Below, piece after piece: positions 1-8,117 of a DNA stretch of 64,000 nucleotides. Origin of the DNA: Sediminibacterium sp. (GTDB lineage: Bacteria; Bacteroidota; Bacteroidia; Chitinophagales; Chitinophagaceae); NCBI RefSeq assembly GCF_019264485.1, contig NZ_JAHVAA010000007.1, positions 62,001-126,000 of the forward strand. The letters are read 5' to 3'. The position numbers and the translations under genes were made by a program. The notes under the pieces are model-generated. The model was not told where the DNA came from. It worked only from the letters and a program-made list of their open reading frames with translations, and made no database searches. Numbering within the stretch: position 1 is the stretch's first letter; each line of letters starts with the position of its first letter.

Positions 1-279
1 TTTGATCTTGGCACCTGTAATGCCCTTGATCTGTTTTTCGATCGGTCGGGTTACGAGGTTTTCAATATCCTTCGGAGAGTTACCTACGTGTACGGTTTGT
101 ACATAAATGGTAGGGATAACAATATCCGGAAACTGTTCTTTTGGTAAAGTAACGAACTGGAATATACCTGCGAGACTCACAAACAACATCATCAGGTAGA
201 TAGATGTTTTGTTTTTGATACTCCAGGTAGTAGGGCCAAATTCCTTGAACTTCCCTTTTATATTTTCTAAAGCACTCAT
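1..279 (-). CDS. RND efflux permease, N-terminal part (cut by window edge)
   Basis: Only the first 93 codons are present; the gene runs off the left edge. The visible protein begins MSALENIKGKFKEFGPTTWS. It has one hydrophobic segment (about residues 27-43, IYLMMLFVSLAGIFQFV), followed by LPKEQFPDIVIPTIYVQTVHVGNSPKDIE and the TRPIEKQIKGI stretch. These are the first transmembrane helix and the start of the porter domain of RND (AcrB/MexB-like, HAE1-type) inner-membrane antiporters, which export drugs or other amphiphiles using proton flux. The gene lies 63 bases downstream of the adaptor gene and completes a tetR-tolC-adaptor-permease operon on the minus strand. The family is clear, but the substrate cannot be told from this fragment. 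Confidence 0.9.
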   Translation of the reverse strand, partial: MSALENIKGKFKEFGPTTWSIKNKTSIYLMMLFVSLAGIFQFVTLPKEQFPDIVIPTIYVQTVHVGNSPKDIENLVTRPIEKQIKGITGAKIK

Positions 280-342
280 ACAATTAGTTTAAATGATCTT
301 GAATCTTGCATTTTGTTTCTTGTACTCTGCAGATTCTTGCTA

Positions 343-1536
343 TTATTTACTGCTGGTAGTAATTACCTGTCCATCGTATAAACTCTGGTAACCTTCCGTG
401 ATAATAAGGTCGCCAGACTGTAAACCAGATTTGATTTCCAGTTTATCGCCATAAAATTCACCGGCAATCACCACTTTCTTTCTGGCAACTGTTTTGCCAT
501 TTTCCTTGGAAGCAACCATTACATATTTACCTTTCTCATCATTCTGTAAAGTATTCACCGGTACAACAATGGCATTACTCAGGGTATAATCCTGAATTTG
601 AACCATTGCAATCTGGTTGGGTCTGAAATCTTTATCGTTCGGTAATTTGGCTTCAATAAAGAAACTGCGGCTGATTGGGTTAATGATTTTGCCCGATACT
701 GATACTACACAGTCAACTGCTTTTTTAATATCAGGTAAAACAATCTTCAACTTGGAACCTTTACCAACCCTGTCGAGATAATTCTCTGGTACTTCAGCGG
801 TTACTTTCAGGTTATTGGTATTTACAATCTTAACCTGACCTGCGCCTGCAAACAGTTCACCCACACGAATATTCACATCTTCTGCCACTCCATCTACATC
901 GCTGTATACTGAAGAAAACTGTAATTGTTCCCTTGAAATTTTTACCTGCTCTTCAGCACCTTTTAACTGACTTTCCAGTGTTTCTACATTATTCTTGGCA
1001 GTAATGAGTTGCACTTCGGTACCAATATTCTGGTCCCATAGATTTTTCTGTTTTTGATACAGTGTTTTGGCAAATGATAGCTGCGTTTTTAAAGTCTCTA
1101 AACCTTTTTCAGCAGCAATCAGACTCTGACGCTGAATGGCATCGTCTAATTTTAATACCAGTTGTCCTTTCTTCACTACATCGCCGCGTTTAATATAAAC
1201 AGCTTTAACCTGACCACCACCTCCGCGCGGGGTAACATAGGAAATGTTTTCTGATTCAATCTTACCCTGCAAATCAATGTAATGGGTAAATGTTTCAGGA
1301 GTAATGGCAGTAAAAGCTACCAGCTTGGCATTTTCAGGTTTGGCCGAAGCTGGATCGAGTTTAGCAATAGTTGCTTCCAGTTTGCTGATCTCAGCTTCAA
1401 TACCTTCTTTTTGTTTTTTTAATTCAGCCAGTTTGGCTTTTTCAGCAGTTGCCCCTGTTCCTTCAGAAGAACTTGCACCACAAGCGGCAAGAAAAACTGC
1501 AGAAGCCAGTACTACGATTGAGAATATCTTTTGCAT
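343..1536 (-). CDS. RND efflux periplasmic adaptor (membrane fusion lipoprotein)
   Basis: 397-residue adaptor that links an RND permease to a TolC-type outer-membrane channel. A lipoprotein signal peptide (residues 1-20, lipobox LAAC before G) predicts lipid anchoring in the periplasm. It is followed by an extra charged coiled coil (about 30-62, ELKKQKEGIEAEISKLEATI) that many family members lack. Next come a lipoyl-like half-motif (about 108-130, VYIKRGDVVKKGQLVLKLDD), a long alpha-helical hairpin (about 130-205), the second lipoyl half (about 207-230), a beta-barrel domain and a C-terminal membrane-proximal domain (GDLIITEGYQSLYDGQVI). It sits 19 bases after the TolC-like gene and before the permease, so the three proteins should form one pump. 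The lipid anchor and overall fold are confident; the pump's substrate is unknown. Confidence 0.93.
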   Translation of the reverse strand: MQKIFSIVVLASAVFLAACGASSSEGTGATAEKAKLAELKKQKEGIEAEISKLEATIAKLDPASAKPENAKLVAFTAITPETFTHYIDLQGKIESENISYVTPRGGGGQVKAVYIKRGDVVKKGQLVLKLDDAIQRQSLIAAEKGLETLKTQLSFAKTLYQKQKNLWDQNIGTEVQLITAKNNVETLESQLKGAEEQVKISREQLQFSSVYSDVDGVAEDVNIRVGELFAGAGQVKIVNTNNLKVTAEVPENYLDRVGKGSKLKIVLPDIKKAVDCVVSVSGKIINPISRSFFIEAKLPNDKDFRPNQIAMVQIQDYTLSNAIVVPVNTLQNDEKGKYVMVASKENGKTVARKKVVIAGEFYGDKLEIKSGLQSGDLIITEGYQSLYDGQVITTSSK

Positions 1537-1555
1537 ATACTTAGGTTTATTGGTA

Positions 1556-2902
1556 TTATAATTTTCCGATTGCTTTTAAATAATCCACCCTGGCAATAAT
1601 GGCACTATACAGGGCGCTGATATAATTGGTTTGTGCAGTTACCAGGTCTGTTTGTGCAGCCGTGATTTCTGTGTTAGAACCTGTACCTACTTCATATTTC
1701 TTTTTGGTCTGGTTGTATACATTTTCTGCCAGTTGCATATTTTTCTTCTGGAAATTCATGGTGGCAATGGCTGTTCTGAAATTTACCCTCGACTGCGCTA
1801 CTTCATTATCAATATTCAGTTTGAGGTCATCGATCTGGTTTTCTGTTTGTTTTAATTCGAAACGTGCTTTTTTAATGCGGGCATCTTTTCCAAATCCATC
1901 AAAAATGGGAACAGCAACATTCAACCCCACGAACGAAGTGGTGAACCAGTCGCCTTTACCAAAGAAATCAAACTGGTTACGCTGCGCATTTTTGGTATAG
2001 GAACCCGATAATGAAACAGTAGGTAAATAACTTAACTGATAACGTTTGATGTTAAACTCATTCAGTTTTTTACCAAGCGACAGGTATTGGAAATCTTTTC
2101 TGTCTGTATAGTTGTAAGCCGTATCAAGCGTAAAGTCTTTACTGATCTGCTCCTCACCCAGTTTATCTAATAATATCAGCGAGTCGGTAACAGGCATACC
2201 CAGTAAGGTTTTCAATCCCATATAACCCAGGTCGATGCTGTTTAGTGCTTTCAGTTTTTCTGTCTGTAAATTGGCTACCTGAACTGCAATCTTGTCGAGA
2301 TCAAGTTTCTCTGCAAAACCGTTTTTATACAGCTCTTTGGTATCATGTTCCAGCTTGGCTAATCGACTGATATTCGCGTCGAGGAGGTCAATCTGTGTTT
2401 TACTTACCACGAGCTGATAATAAATCTTGTGGATATTGGTCTTGATCATTTCTTCGGTCACTTCCTTGTTCTTGGTTTGGAATTCAATAGAAGTTCTTCT
2501 GGCTTGCAAACCAATAAATACCTGACCATCGAATAATAATTGCTGTAACTGCAAAGTGGCAGAGGCATTGTACTTAACACCAAAACGTACAGGGATAAAA
2601 GTACCTGCTGCACCTCCAAAAAATTCACCGGGTAATAATGATACCGGGAGTTGTAAATAATTGTTACCCGATAAAGTACCCGTAACGCTTGGTAAAGCCG
2701 CCGATGTAATGTCGCGGTTGGTTTGCTGTTGTACCTGTATATTCAACAATGCGTTTTTAACCTGTACATTGTTTTTATAGGCATACTCCACAGCTTGCTG
2801 AATGGTAAATTCATGCCTTGCGGAATTCTGAGCATAGGTAATTGTACTAATTGCCAGCCCCAACAGTAAAACCATGCTTTGAATCTGTCTTCTTTTACTC
2901 AT
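1556..2902 (-). CDS. TolC-family outer-membrane efflux protein
   Basis: 448-residue outer-membrane channel of a tripartite efflux pump. A signal peptide (about 1-24, ending TYAQ) is followed by two repeated OEP units built from long amphipathic helices and short beta segments, for example AVEYAYKNNVQVKNALLNIQ near the N-terminus and AENVYNQTKKKYEVGTGSNTEITAAQTDL near the C-terminus. The second stretch is the family's usual repeat ending. Length matches TolC/OprM relatives. It starts only 3 bases after the tetR stop codon, so regulator and channel share a transcript, and it is followed at 19 bases by the adaptor gene. Confidence 0.93.
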   Translation of the reverse strand: MSKRRQIQSMVLLLGLAISTITYAQNSARHEFTIQQAVEYAYKNNVQVKNALLNIQVQQQTNRDITSAALPSVTGTLSGNNYLQLPVSLLPGEFFGGAAGTFIPVRFGVKYNASATLQLQQLLFDGQVFIGLQARRTSIEFQTKNKEVTEEMIKTNIHKIYYQLVVSKTQIDLLDANISRLAKLEHDTKELYKNGFAEKLDLDKIAVQVANLQTEKLKALNSIDLGYMGLKTLLGMPVTDSLILLDKLGEEQISKDFTLDTAYNYTDRKDFQYLSLGKKLNEFNIKRYQLSYLPTVSLSGSYTKNAQRNQFDFFGKGDWFTTSFVGLNVAVPIFDGFGKDARIKKARFELKQTENQIDDLKLNIDNEVAQSRVNFRTAIATMNFQKKNMQLAENVYNQTKKKYEVGTGSNTEITAAQTDLVTAQTNYISALYSAIIARVDYLKAIGKL

Positions 2903-2905
2903 AGT

Positions 2906-3520
2906 TTACTTTTTTAGTCTTTGTTGCTTGTATTTTTGAATCAGTTTTTGTCCCTTAGAAGTAGCCAGTCCATACAAAAAGTTGTCTGTGATTTCGGCAA
3001 TTACCTGTCCGGGAGTGAACCTGGTTATCGGAAAGTTGATCGTATCAAACATTAAAAACATCGTTACCAGTCTGAAGCGGGTGAGTATTTCTATGTTTAT
3101 CCCTTCCCTGTATAAATCTTCTTTGATACCCCATTCCATATTGGTTCTGATGATTTCAAGAAAAAATTTGTTCTTGTGTTCCAGAAACTGTTTATATGCT
3201 TTTGGGTGATATTTTTCGAGGTCAAACATGAGTGAAGGGTTCATGTGTTTCAGCATTTCCTGCACCATATCAATCGCCAGAAAAATTTCGTGTATCGCAT
3301 TTTCACTCTGGTTGCGTGTTCCAACACAATCGTTTTTGCTTCGCTGAATTTCAATATCTATTGCACCTTCAACCAGCGCATCTTTGTCGGCATAAAACTG
3401 GTAAATGGTCTTTTTGCTCATGCCCAGGTGATTGGCAATCTCATCCATACTCACACTGCGCAGGCCATAACGCATGAATAATTCATGTGCTTTGAGTAAT
3501 ATTCTTTCCTGTGTTTCCAT
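2906..3520 (-). CDS. TetR/AcrR-family repressor of the efflux operon
   Basis: 204 residues. The N-terminal TetR DNA-binding domain (about 5-50) contains the helix-turn-helix SMDEIANHLGMSKKTIYQFYADKDALVEGAI. The helical C-terminal part (60-204) would be the ligand-binding and dimerisation domain. It is the first gene of the efflux operon; the stop codon is 3 bases before the tolC-like start. A perfect inverted repeat lies on its own promoter (see the 3537-3574 entry). This suggests autorepression and substrate-induced release, as for AcrR/TtgR-type regulators. The ligand is unknown. Confidence 0.92.
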   Translation of the reverse strand: METQERILLKAHELFMRYGLRSVSMDEIANHLGMSKKTIYQFYADKDALVEGAIDIEIQRSKNDCVGTRNQSENAIHEIFLAIDMVQEMLKHMNPSLMFDLEKYHPKAYKQFLEHKNKFFLEIIRTNMEWGIKEDLYREGINIEILTRFRLVTMFLMFDTINFPITRFTPGQVIAEITDNFLYGLATSKGQKLIQKYKQQRLKK

Positions 3521-3536
3521 ACGCTTAATTCGGGCG

Positions 3537-3574
3537 CAAAACTATGGAAACTTTATTCGTTACCAAAGTTTCCA
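3537..3574 (-). promoter_or_regulatory. Promoter and TetR operator of the efflux operon
   Basis: On the minus strand a TTTG box (3567-3564) and TAGTTTTG (3544-3537) are separated by exactly 19 bases. This fits the Bacteroidota sigma consensus TTTG-N19-TAnnTTTG. The arms TGGAAACTTT (3545-3554) and AAAGTTTCCA (3565-3574) form a perfect 10+10 inverted repeat with a 10-base centre. They overlap the -33 box and the spacer, just where a TetR repressor would block polymerase. The site lies 25-54 bases upstream of the tetR start. Binding by the adjacent TetR is inference. Confidence 0.7.
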
Positions 3575-3720
3575 ATGGTTTTTTTGGATTAATTCTGTGT
3601 TAAACGGCCGAAAAAAGGGATGAATGAAATGCTTATGGGCGTTAGTTTTTATTGGTTCATGTCCTTATGGAACGACCCAATTGTTTTTTTCTTAGTTACT
3701 TTACATTGAAATACAACCTG

Positions 3721-4365
3721 ATGAGCCAAACAGAGATAAAAGCCACCATAAGCATCTACCTGAAAAAAATGCTTCAGTATTTTTTTCAGGGTCTGATTGT
3801 GCTGGCGCCTATTGGTATTACCCTCTGGGTAGTCATCGGCTTATTCAGGTGGATCGATGGATTTTTACCTAACCTCATCCATACACTCTTCCCCAGTTTA
3901 CTTGAAAAAGATGCCGACGGTAGCCTGAAAAGCTTGCCCGGACTGGGTTTTATCGTGGTAATTGTATTGGTATTACTGGTCGGATGGGTATCTTCTCTTT
4001 TTGTGGTGGGCCGACTGGTAACATTACTTGATACGGTGCTGGAAAAAACGCCTGGTATTAAATTCATCTATTCATCAGTAAAAGATTTTCTCGAAGCATT
4101 TGCAGGTAACAAAAAGAAGTTTGATAAGCCCATACTTGTAAACGTAGATGCCAATGATGTATGGCGTATTGGTTTTATTACCCAGCAATCATCTGCCGAT
4201 TTTGGTTTGGAAGACCATGTAACCGTTTATGTACCGCATTCATACGCTATTTCAGGTATCACTTATATTGTTCCCAGAGACCGCATTAAACCACTTAAAG
4301 ATGTAAGCGCCGCCGACGCCATGAAATATGCAGTATCGGGAGGTGTTACGGATGTTCATGAGTGA
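3721..4365 (+). CDS. DUF502 family inner-membrane protein
   Basis: 214 residues from the ATG at 3721. An upstream TTG at 3652 is in frame but adds 23 residues of no recognisable character, so the ATG was chosen. Two hydrophobic segments (about 18-45, FFQGLIVLAPIGITLWVVIGLF, and 72-100, GLGFIVVIVLVLLVGWVSSLFVVGRL) are followed by the conserved EKTPGIKFIYSSVKDFLEAF stretch and a soluble C-terminal domain with YVPHSYAISGITYIVPRDRIKPL. This is the pattern of DUF502 proteins. Their function is not established, although some relatives are linked to membrane trafficking in plants. It stands alone upstream of a repeat-rich spacer and serC. Confidence 0.85.
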   Translation: MSQTEIKATISIYLKKMLQYFFQGLIVLAPIGITLWVVIGLFRWIDGFLPNLIHTLFPSLLEKDADGSLKSLPGLGFIVVIVLVLLVGWVSSLFVVGRLVTLLDTVLEKTPGIKFIYSSVKDFLEAFAGNKKKFDKPILVNVDANDVWRIGFITQQSSADFGLEDHVTVYVPHSYAISGITYIVPRDRIKPLKDVSAADAMKYAVSGGVTDVHE

Positions 4366-4384
4366 AGGAGAAGTCCATAGTTGA

Positions 4385-4478
4385 TAGTCCATGGTCAATA
4401 GATTTTTACTGTTGTCTGATTTGTAAGTGTATAGTAGTAATCAATACTATGGTCCATGGACTATTAACCATGGACTAC
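4385..4478. repeat. Intergenic palindromic repeats with CCATGGACTA units
   Basis: The spacer between the DUF502 gene and serC contains three copies of one ten-base unit: TAGTCCATGG at 4385-4394, its inverse within GGTCCATGGACTA at 4451-4463, and CCATGGACTA again at 4468-4477. The copies can fold on each other in several ways. Similar wording (gtccatagttgatagtcc) continues on both sides. It looks like a decayed copy of a dispersed intergenic palindrome. No gene is apparent here. Confidence 0.6.
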
Positions 4479-4528
4479 CTGTCATAAACTATCAGCTATT
4501 TCCTAACTTGCGTTCTCAAGCAAGCAAC

Positions 4529-5599
4529 ATGAAAGTGCATAATTTTAATTCAGGACCATCTGTTCTGCCTAAAACCGTTATGGAGCAAGCCTCTCAGGCC
4601 ATTCACGATTTTAATGGAACGGGTTTATCTATCCTTGAAATTGGTCACCGTACTGCACATTTTCAGTCGGTAATGGATGAAGCCATTAGCGCTGTAAAAC
4701 AACTGATGCAGATCGGCGAAAATCATGATGTGCTTTTTCTGCATGGCGGAGCCACCACACAGTTTATGGAGGTGCCCATGAATTTATTGGATGAACAGGC
4801 AACAGCGGCTTACCATGTAAATGGTATCTGGGGTAAAAAAGCGGCAACAGAGGCAGCATTGTTTGGGAAAGTGAATGTTGTGGCAGACAGCTCGGACAGA
4901 AATAATACCTATATACAAAAAGACTTTTCCATCTCTGAAGATGCCAGTTACCTGCATATTACCAGCAACAATACAGTAGAGGGAACGCAATGGCACCATT
5001 TTCCGCAGACAAATGTTCCATTGGTAGCCGATATGAGCAGCGATATATTTTGCAGACCCGCTGATTACAATCGTTTTGCATTGATATATGCAGGTGCACA
5101 AAAAAATATGGGAGCAGCAGGTGTAAATATGGTTGTGGTACGAAAAGATGTACTGGGAAAAGTAAAACGCCGGTTGCCAACTATTATGGATTACCAGAAA
5201 CATATTGCAGCGGGCTCATTAATCAATACCCCACCCGTTTTTGCCGTATATGTAAGCATGCTCACTCTTCGCTGGATTATACAGGAAGGTGGTTTGACCG
5301 AAATGGGAAAGAGAAATGAGGCAAAAGCCGGTTTGTTATATCATACCATCGACAGTCTCCCTATATTCAAATCAACCGTTGAAAAAGAAGACAGAAGCCT
5401 GATGAATGCTGTTTTCTTTCTGACCGATCCATCACTTGAAACCGCATTCCTTGATGAGTGCAAAAAAGAAGGGATGGTTGGGGTGAAAGGTTATCGTACT
5501 GTTGGGGGCCTGAGGGTGAGTATGTACAATGCTTTACCGCTAAGCAGCGTAGAAGCTATCTGCTCGCTGATGCAGGACTTTGCACGCCGGAAAGGCTGA
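4529..5599 (+). CDS. serC: Phosphoserine aminotransferase
   Basis: 356-residue PLP enzyme converting 3-phosphohydroxypyruvate and glutamate to phosphoserine and 2-oxoglutarate (serine synthesis; the pyridoxine branch uses the same enzyme in some bacteria). The start at 4529 gives MKVHNFNSGPSVLP, the usual SerC N-terminus; a longer frame upstream translates the repeat region and was rejected. Other marks are HGGATTQFMEVPMNLL near residue 73, VADMSSDIFCRPAD, and the PLP lysine in YAGAQKNMGAAG (Lys192). Length matches E. coli SerC (362). No serA is visible next to it. The stop is followed after 71 bases by a TetR gene. Serine is also the head-group precursor for sphingoid bases, which may matter given the lipid genes downstream. 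Confidence 0.95.
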   Translation: MKVHNFNSGPSVLPKTVMEQASQAIHDFNGTGLSILEIGHRTAHFQSVMDEAISAVKQLMQIGENHDVLFLHGGATTQFMEVPMNLLDEQATAAYHVNGIWGKKAATEAALFGKVNVVADSSDRNNTYIQKDFSISEDASYLHITSNNTVEGTQWHHFPQTNVPLVADMSSDIFCRPADYNRFALIYAGAQKNMGAAGVNMVVVRKDVLGKVKRRLPTIMDYQKHIAAGSLINTPPVFAVYVSMLTLRWIIQEGGLTEMGKRNEAKAGLLYHTIDSLPIFKSTVEKEDRSLMNAVFFLTDPSLETAFLDECKKEGMVGVKGYRTVGGLRVSMYNALPLSSVEAICSLMQDFARRKG

Positions 5600-5637
5600 T
5601 TTTTTATGAGCGGTTATATCCGGATTTGAATTTTACC

Positions 5638-5671
5638 TACTTTTGGACCGAAAAACGATTTTGGTCGAAAA
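5638..5671 (+). promoter_or_regulatory. Possible promoter and operator of the second tetR gene
   Basis: TACTTTTG at 5638-5645 is a perfect TAnnTTTG minus-7 element, though no good -33 box is seen 19 bases upstream. It runs into two near-identical units, TTTTGGACCGAAAA (5641-5654) and TTTTGGTCGAAAA (5659-5671). Each is itself roughly palindromic, and the second ends at the start codon. This is where an autorepressing TetR protein would bind. The operator assignment is inference. Confidence 0.4.
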
Positions 5672-6267
5672 TGATATTGTCCGCAAAAGAAGAGATTGTA
5701 AAAGACGACATCCTACGGGAGGCGCAGAAATTATTTCAGCAGTTCGGGCTGAAGAAAACCACCATGGAAGATATTGCCCGTTCTATGGGCAAGGGTAAAA
5801 GTACCCTGTATTATTACTATTGCAGTAAGGAACAGATATTTGATGCCGTCATCAGTAAAGAGATGACAGAAGTATTTCATGATGCAAAAGAAGCTACTGA
5901 AAAATCAGCATCTGCAGAAGATAAACTCAGGGCATTTACCATTACAAAGATCAAAGCACTCCAGAAAAAATCAAACCTTTACAAAGTAGTTCGTGGCGAA
6001 ATGCAGGAAAATATGCGTTGTATGAAACACCTGCATACAGCTTATGACCAGCAGGAAGTAAAACTGGTAACAGATATCCTGAGTTTTGGGATTAAGAATG
6101 GAGAATTCAGTGCGGCCATTAAAAAAGAGCTGGATATTCTGCCAATGATCATTGTAAGTTCTCTGCGTGGACTGGAGCAGGATTTGTTTGCCGGGAACAA
6201 ATATCCCAAACTTGAAGCAAGGATTGATTCAGTGATTAGTATTATGGTTAAGGGATTAAAAAAATAA
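5671..6267 (+). CDS. TetR/AcrR-family regulator next to inositol-lipid genes
   Basis: 198 residues from the ATG at 5671; the reading frame is open further upstream but there overlaps serC and has no TetR-like sequence. The HTH is at about 30-60 (TMEDIARSMGKGKSTLYYYYCSKEQIF), with a helical effector domain behind it. It lies 72 bases upstream of the myo-inositol-phosphate synthase gene on the same strand, with a hairpin between. It may regulate the lipid cluster or only itself. Paired TTTTGG/CGAAAA units at its start codon could be its operator. The ligand is unknown; a fatty acyl compound would be one possibility by analogy with FadR/FasR-type TetR proteins, but nothing in the sequence proves it. 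Confidence 0.88.
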   Translation: MILSAKEEIVKDDILREAQKLFQQFGLKKTTMEDIARSMGKGKSTLYYYYCSKEQIFDAVISKEMTEVFHDAKEATEKSASAEDKLRAFTITKIKALQKKSNLYKVVRGEMQENMRCMKHLHTAYDQQEVKLVTDILSFGIKNGEFSAAIKKELDILPMIIVSSLRGLEQDLFAGNKYPKLEARIDSVISIMVKGLKK

Positions 6268-6284
6268 AAAACGGTTTCAAACGT

Positions 6285-6309
6285 CTCGTCCAGTCTCAGA
6301 CTGGACGAG
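6285..6309. repeat. Perfect intergenic hairpin before inositol synthase
   Basis: CTCGTCCAGT (6285-6294) and ACTGGACGAG (6300-6309) form a perfect 10-bp stem with a CTCAG loop. No U-tract follows on either strand, so it is not a standard terminator. It may be a copy of a dispersed palindromic element or an mRNA-processing hairpin between the tetR and inositol synthase genes. Confidence 0.6.
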
Positions 6310-6339
6310 AATTATTCAATAATAGAGAAAAACAACTAC

Positions 6340-7665
6340 ATGAAAGAACAAATACAACCTGCTAATGGGAAACTGGGTATACTGCTGCCTGGACTGGGAG
6401 CAGTGGCTACCACTGTTATTGCGGGAGTTGCGGCGGTGAATAAAGGAATTGCACAACCAATTGGGGCATTAACACAAATGGGTAATATCCGTCTCGGCAA
6501 AAGAACGGAGAACAGGTTTCCGCTGATTAAAGATTTCGTTCCACTGGCACCCTTGAGTAATGTAGTATTCGGCGGATGGGATGTGTACAGCGATAATGTA
6601 TACGAAGCGGCCATAAATGCCAAAGTGCTGGAACCGGCATTATTAAATACCATCAAAGCAGAACTGGAAGCCATTAAACCCATGAAAGCGGTGTTTGATA
6701 AATCGTATGTGAAAAACCTGGATGGTACACATATTAAATCAGCTGCCAGTAAATGGGATCTTGCCAACGAAGTAATCAATGATATTGAAAACTTTAAAAA
6801 GGAGAATGGCTGCGATCGCGTAGTAATTGTTTGGTGTGGATCAACAGAAAAATATATCGAGCCATCTGCTGTGCATGAAACCATTGCTTCGTTTGAGGAA
6901 GGCTTAAAAAAGAATGATCCTGCTATTTCGCCCAGTATGATCTATGCATATGCGGCCATCAAGATTGGCGTACCATATGCTAACGGGGCACCCAATCTTA
7001 CCTGCGATATTCCTGCATTGATTGAGTTGGCAAAAGAAACAGGCACGCCTATTGGCGGTAAGGATTTCAAAACAGGTCAGACCTTGATGAAAACCATACT
7101 GGCGCCGGGTTTACACGCCCGTGCCCTGGGTATACGTGGCTGGTTCTCCACCAATATTCTGGGTAACAGAGACGGACTGGTACTGGATGATCCGGATAAT
7201 TTTAAAACAAAAGAAGTTTCCAAGTTAAGTGTACTGGAAGATATTCTCCAGCCTGAAATCAACCCGGAATTATATGGCGATCTGTATCATAAAGTACGTA
7301 TCAACTATTATCCTCCGCATGGTGATAATAAAGAGAGCTGGGACAATATCGACATCTTTGGCTGGTTAGGATATCCGATGCAGATAAAAATTAATTTCCT
7401 GTGTCGCGATTCTATTCTGGCTGCTCCGATTGTACTCGACCTCGCCATCTTTATGGATCTGGCGAAACGTGCAAACATGAGTGGTATTCAGGAATGGTTG
7501 TCGTTCTATTTTAAATCGCCACAAACAGCACCCGGTCTGAGACCAGAGCATGATATTTTCAAACAACTCATCAAGTTGCAGAATACACTGCGCCATATGA
7601 TGGGTGAAGACCTGATTACACACCTGGGTCTTGATTATTACCAGGACCTGGTGGAAGCATTATGA
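6340..7665 (+). CDS. ino1: myo-Inositol-1-phosphate synthase
   Basis: 441-residue NAD-dependent enzyme that isomerises glucose 6-phosphate to 1L-myo-inositol 1-phosphate. The N-terminal Rossmann motif is LLPGLGAVATTVIAG (about 15-29). Other family stretches are SAASKWDLANEVINDI, VVIVWCGSTEKYIE, SPSMIYAYAAIKIGVPYANGAPN, the catalytic-region lysines in TPIGGKDFKTGQTLMKT, and GWFSTNILGNRDGLVLDDP. Length fits the shorter bacterial and archaeal MIPS forms. Its stop codon overlaps the next start (ATGA), so it is translationally coupled to the PgpA-like phosphatase. It begins the six-gene inositol-lipid run and would supply inositol phosphate to the CDP-alcohol phosphatidyltransferase encoded at 11094. 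Confidence 0.95.
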   Translation: MKEQIQPANGKLGILLPGLGAVATTVIAGVAAVNKGIAQPIGALTQMGNIRLGKRTENRFPLIKDFVPLAPLSNVVFGGWDVYSDNVYEAAINAKVLEPALLNTIKAELEAIKPMKAVFDKSYVKNLDGTHIKSAASKWDLANEVINDIENFKKENGCDRVVIVWCGSTEKYIEPSAVHETIASFEEGLKKNDPAISPSMIYAYAAIKIGVPYANGAPNLTCDIPALIELAKETGTPIGGKDFKTGQTLMKTILAPGLHARALGIRGWFSTNILGNRDGLVLDDPDNFKTKEVSKLSVLEDILQPEINPELYGDLYHKVRINYYPPHGDNKESWDNIDIFGWLGYPMQIKINFLCRDSILAAPIVLDLAIFMDLAKRANMSGIQEWLSFYFKSPQTAPGLRPEHDIFKQLIKLQNTLRHMMGEDLITHLGLDYYQDLVEAL

Positions 7666-8114
7666 TGACCGTTCAGAAAATAATTGCCAGTTGCTTTGGC
7701 ATTGGCAAAATAAAAGGCGGTGGAACAATAGCTGCAGCCATTTGTTGCGTGCCCTGGTATATGGCCCGCACCACAGGTTCGTTTGAATGGATGACCCTTG
7801 TAATAACTGTTGCCATTACGGTATTGGGTATTTGGGCTGCCAAAGGAGTTGAGAAAGAGTGGGGCAAAGACAGCAGCAGGGTTGTAATTGATGAAGCGGC
7901 AGGAATGATGATCAGCCTGCTCTTTATACCAGTTACAATACCTTATATGGTAACTGGATTTATATTGTTTCGATTACTGGATATTACCAAGCCTCTGCTG
8001 ATCAGAAAAACAGAATCGCTTCCCGGTGGATTGGGAGTGATGATGGATGATATATTGGCGGGGGTATATACCAACTTGCTATTACACACAATTATGTGGT
8101 TAAATGTTTTTTGA
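7662..8114 (+). CDS. PgpA-family phosphatase, probably phosphatidylinositol-phosphate phosphatase
   Basis: 150-residue membrane protein of the phosphatidylglycerophosphatase A family. Visible marks are GIGKIKGGGTIAAAICCVPWYM at the N-terminus, WGKDSSRVVIDEAAGMMISLLFIP (the Asp/Glu pair conserved in PgpA) and a C-terminal LGVMMDDILAGVYTNLLLH. Hydrophobic segments lie at about 20-35, 43-60, 82-105 and 130-148. The canonical reaction removes phosphate from phosphatidylglycerophosphate. Placed between inositol-phosphate synthase and a CDP-alcohol phosphatidyltransferase, it more likely acts on phosphatidylinositol phosphate, giving phosphatidylinositol. The family is sure; the substrate is inferred from context and from the comparable Bacteroides gene set. 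Confidence 0.85.
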   Translation: MMTVQKIIASCFGIGKIKGGGTIAAAICCVPWYMARTTGSFEWMTLVITVAITVLGIWAAKGVEKEWGKDSSRVVIDEAAGMMISLLFIPVTIPYMVTGFILFRLLDITKPLLIRKTESLPGGLGVMMDDILAGVYTNLLLHTIMWLNVF

Positions 8115-8117
8115 CAG

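Noticed and set aside
80..283. 67-residue minus-strand frame overlapping the RND start
   Set aside because: It lies in another frame over the first codons of the RND permease, whose sequence is clearly family-like; no independent support.
1304..1561. Ala/Ser-rich plus-strand frame over the adaptor signal region
   Set aside because: Antisense shadow of the lipoprotein coiled coil; composition mirrors its Lys/Glu/Ala codons.
6336..6884. 182-residue minus-strand frame
   Set aside because: Entirely antisense to the inositol-phosphate synthase, which has full family motifs.
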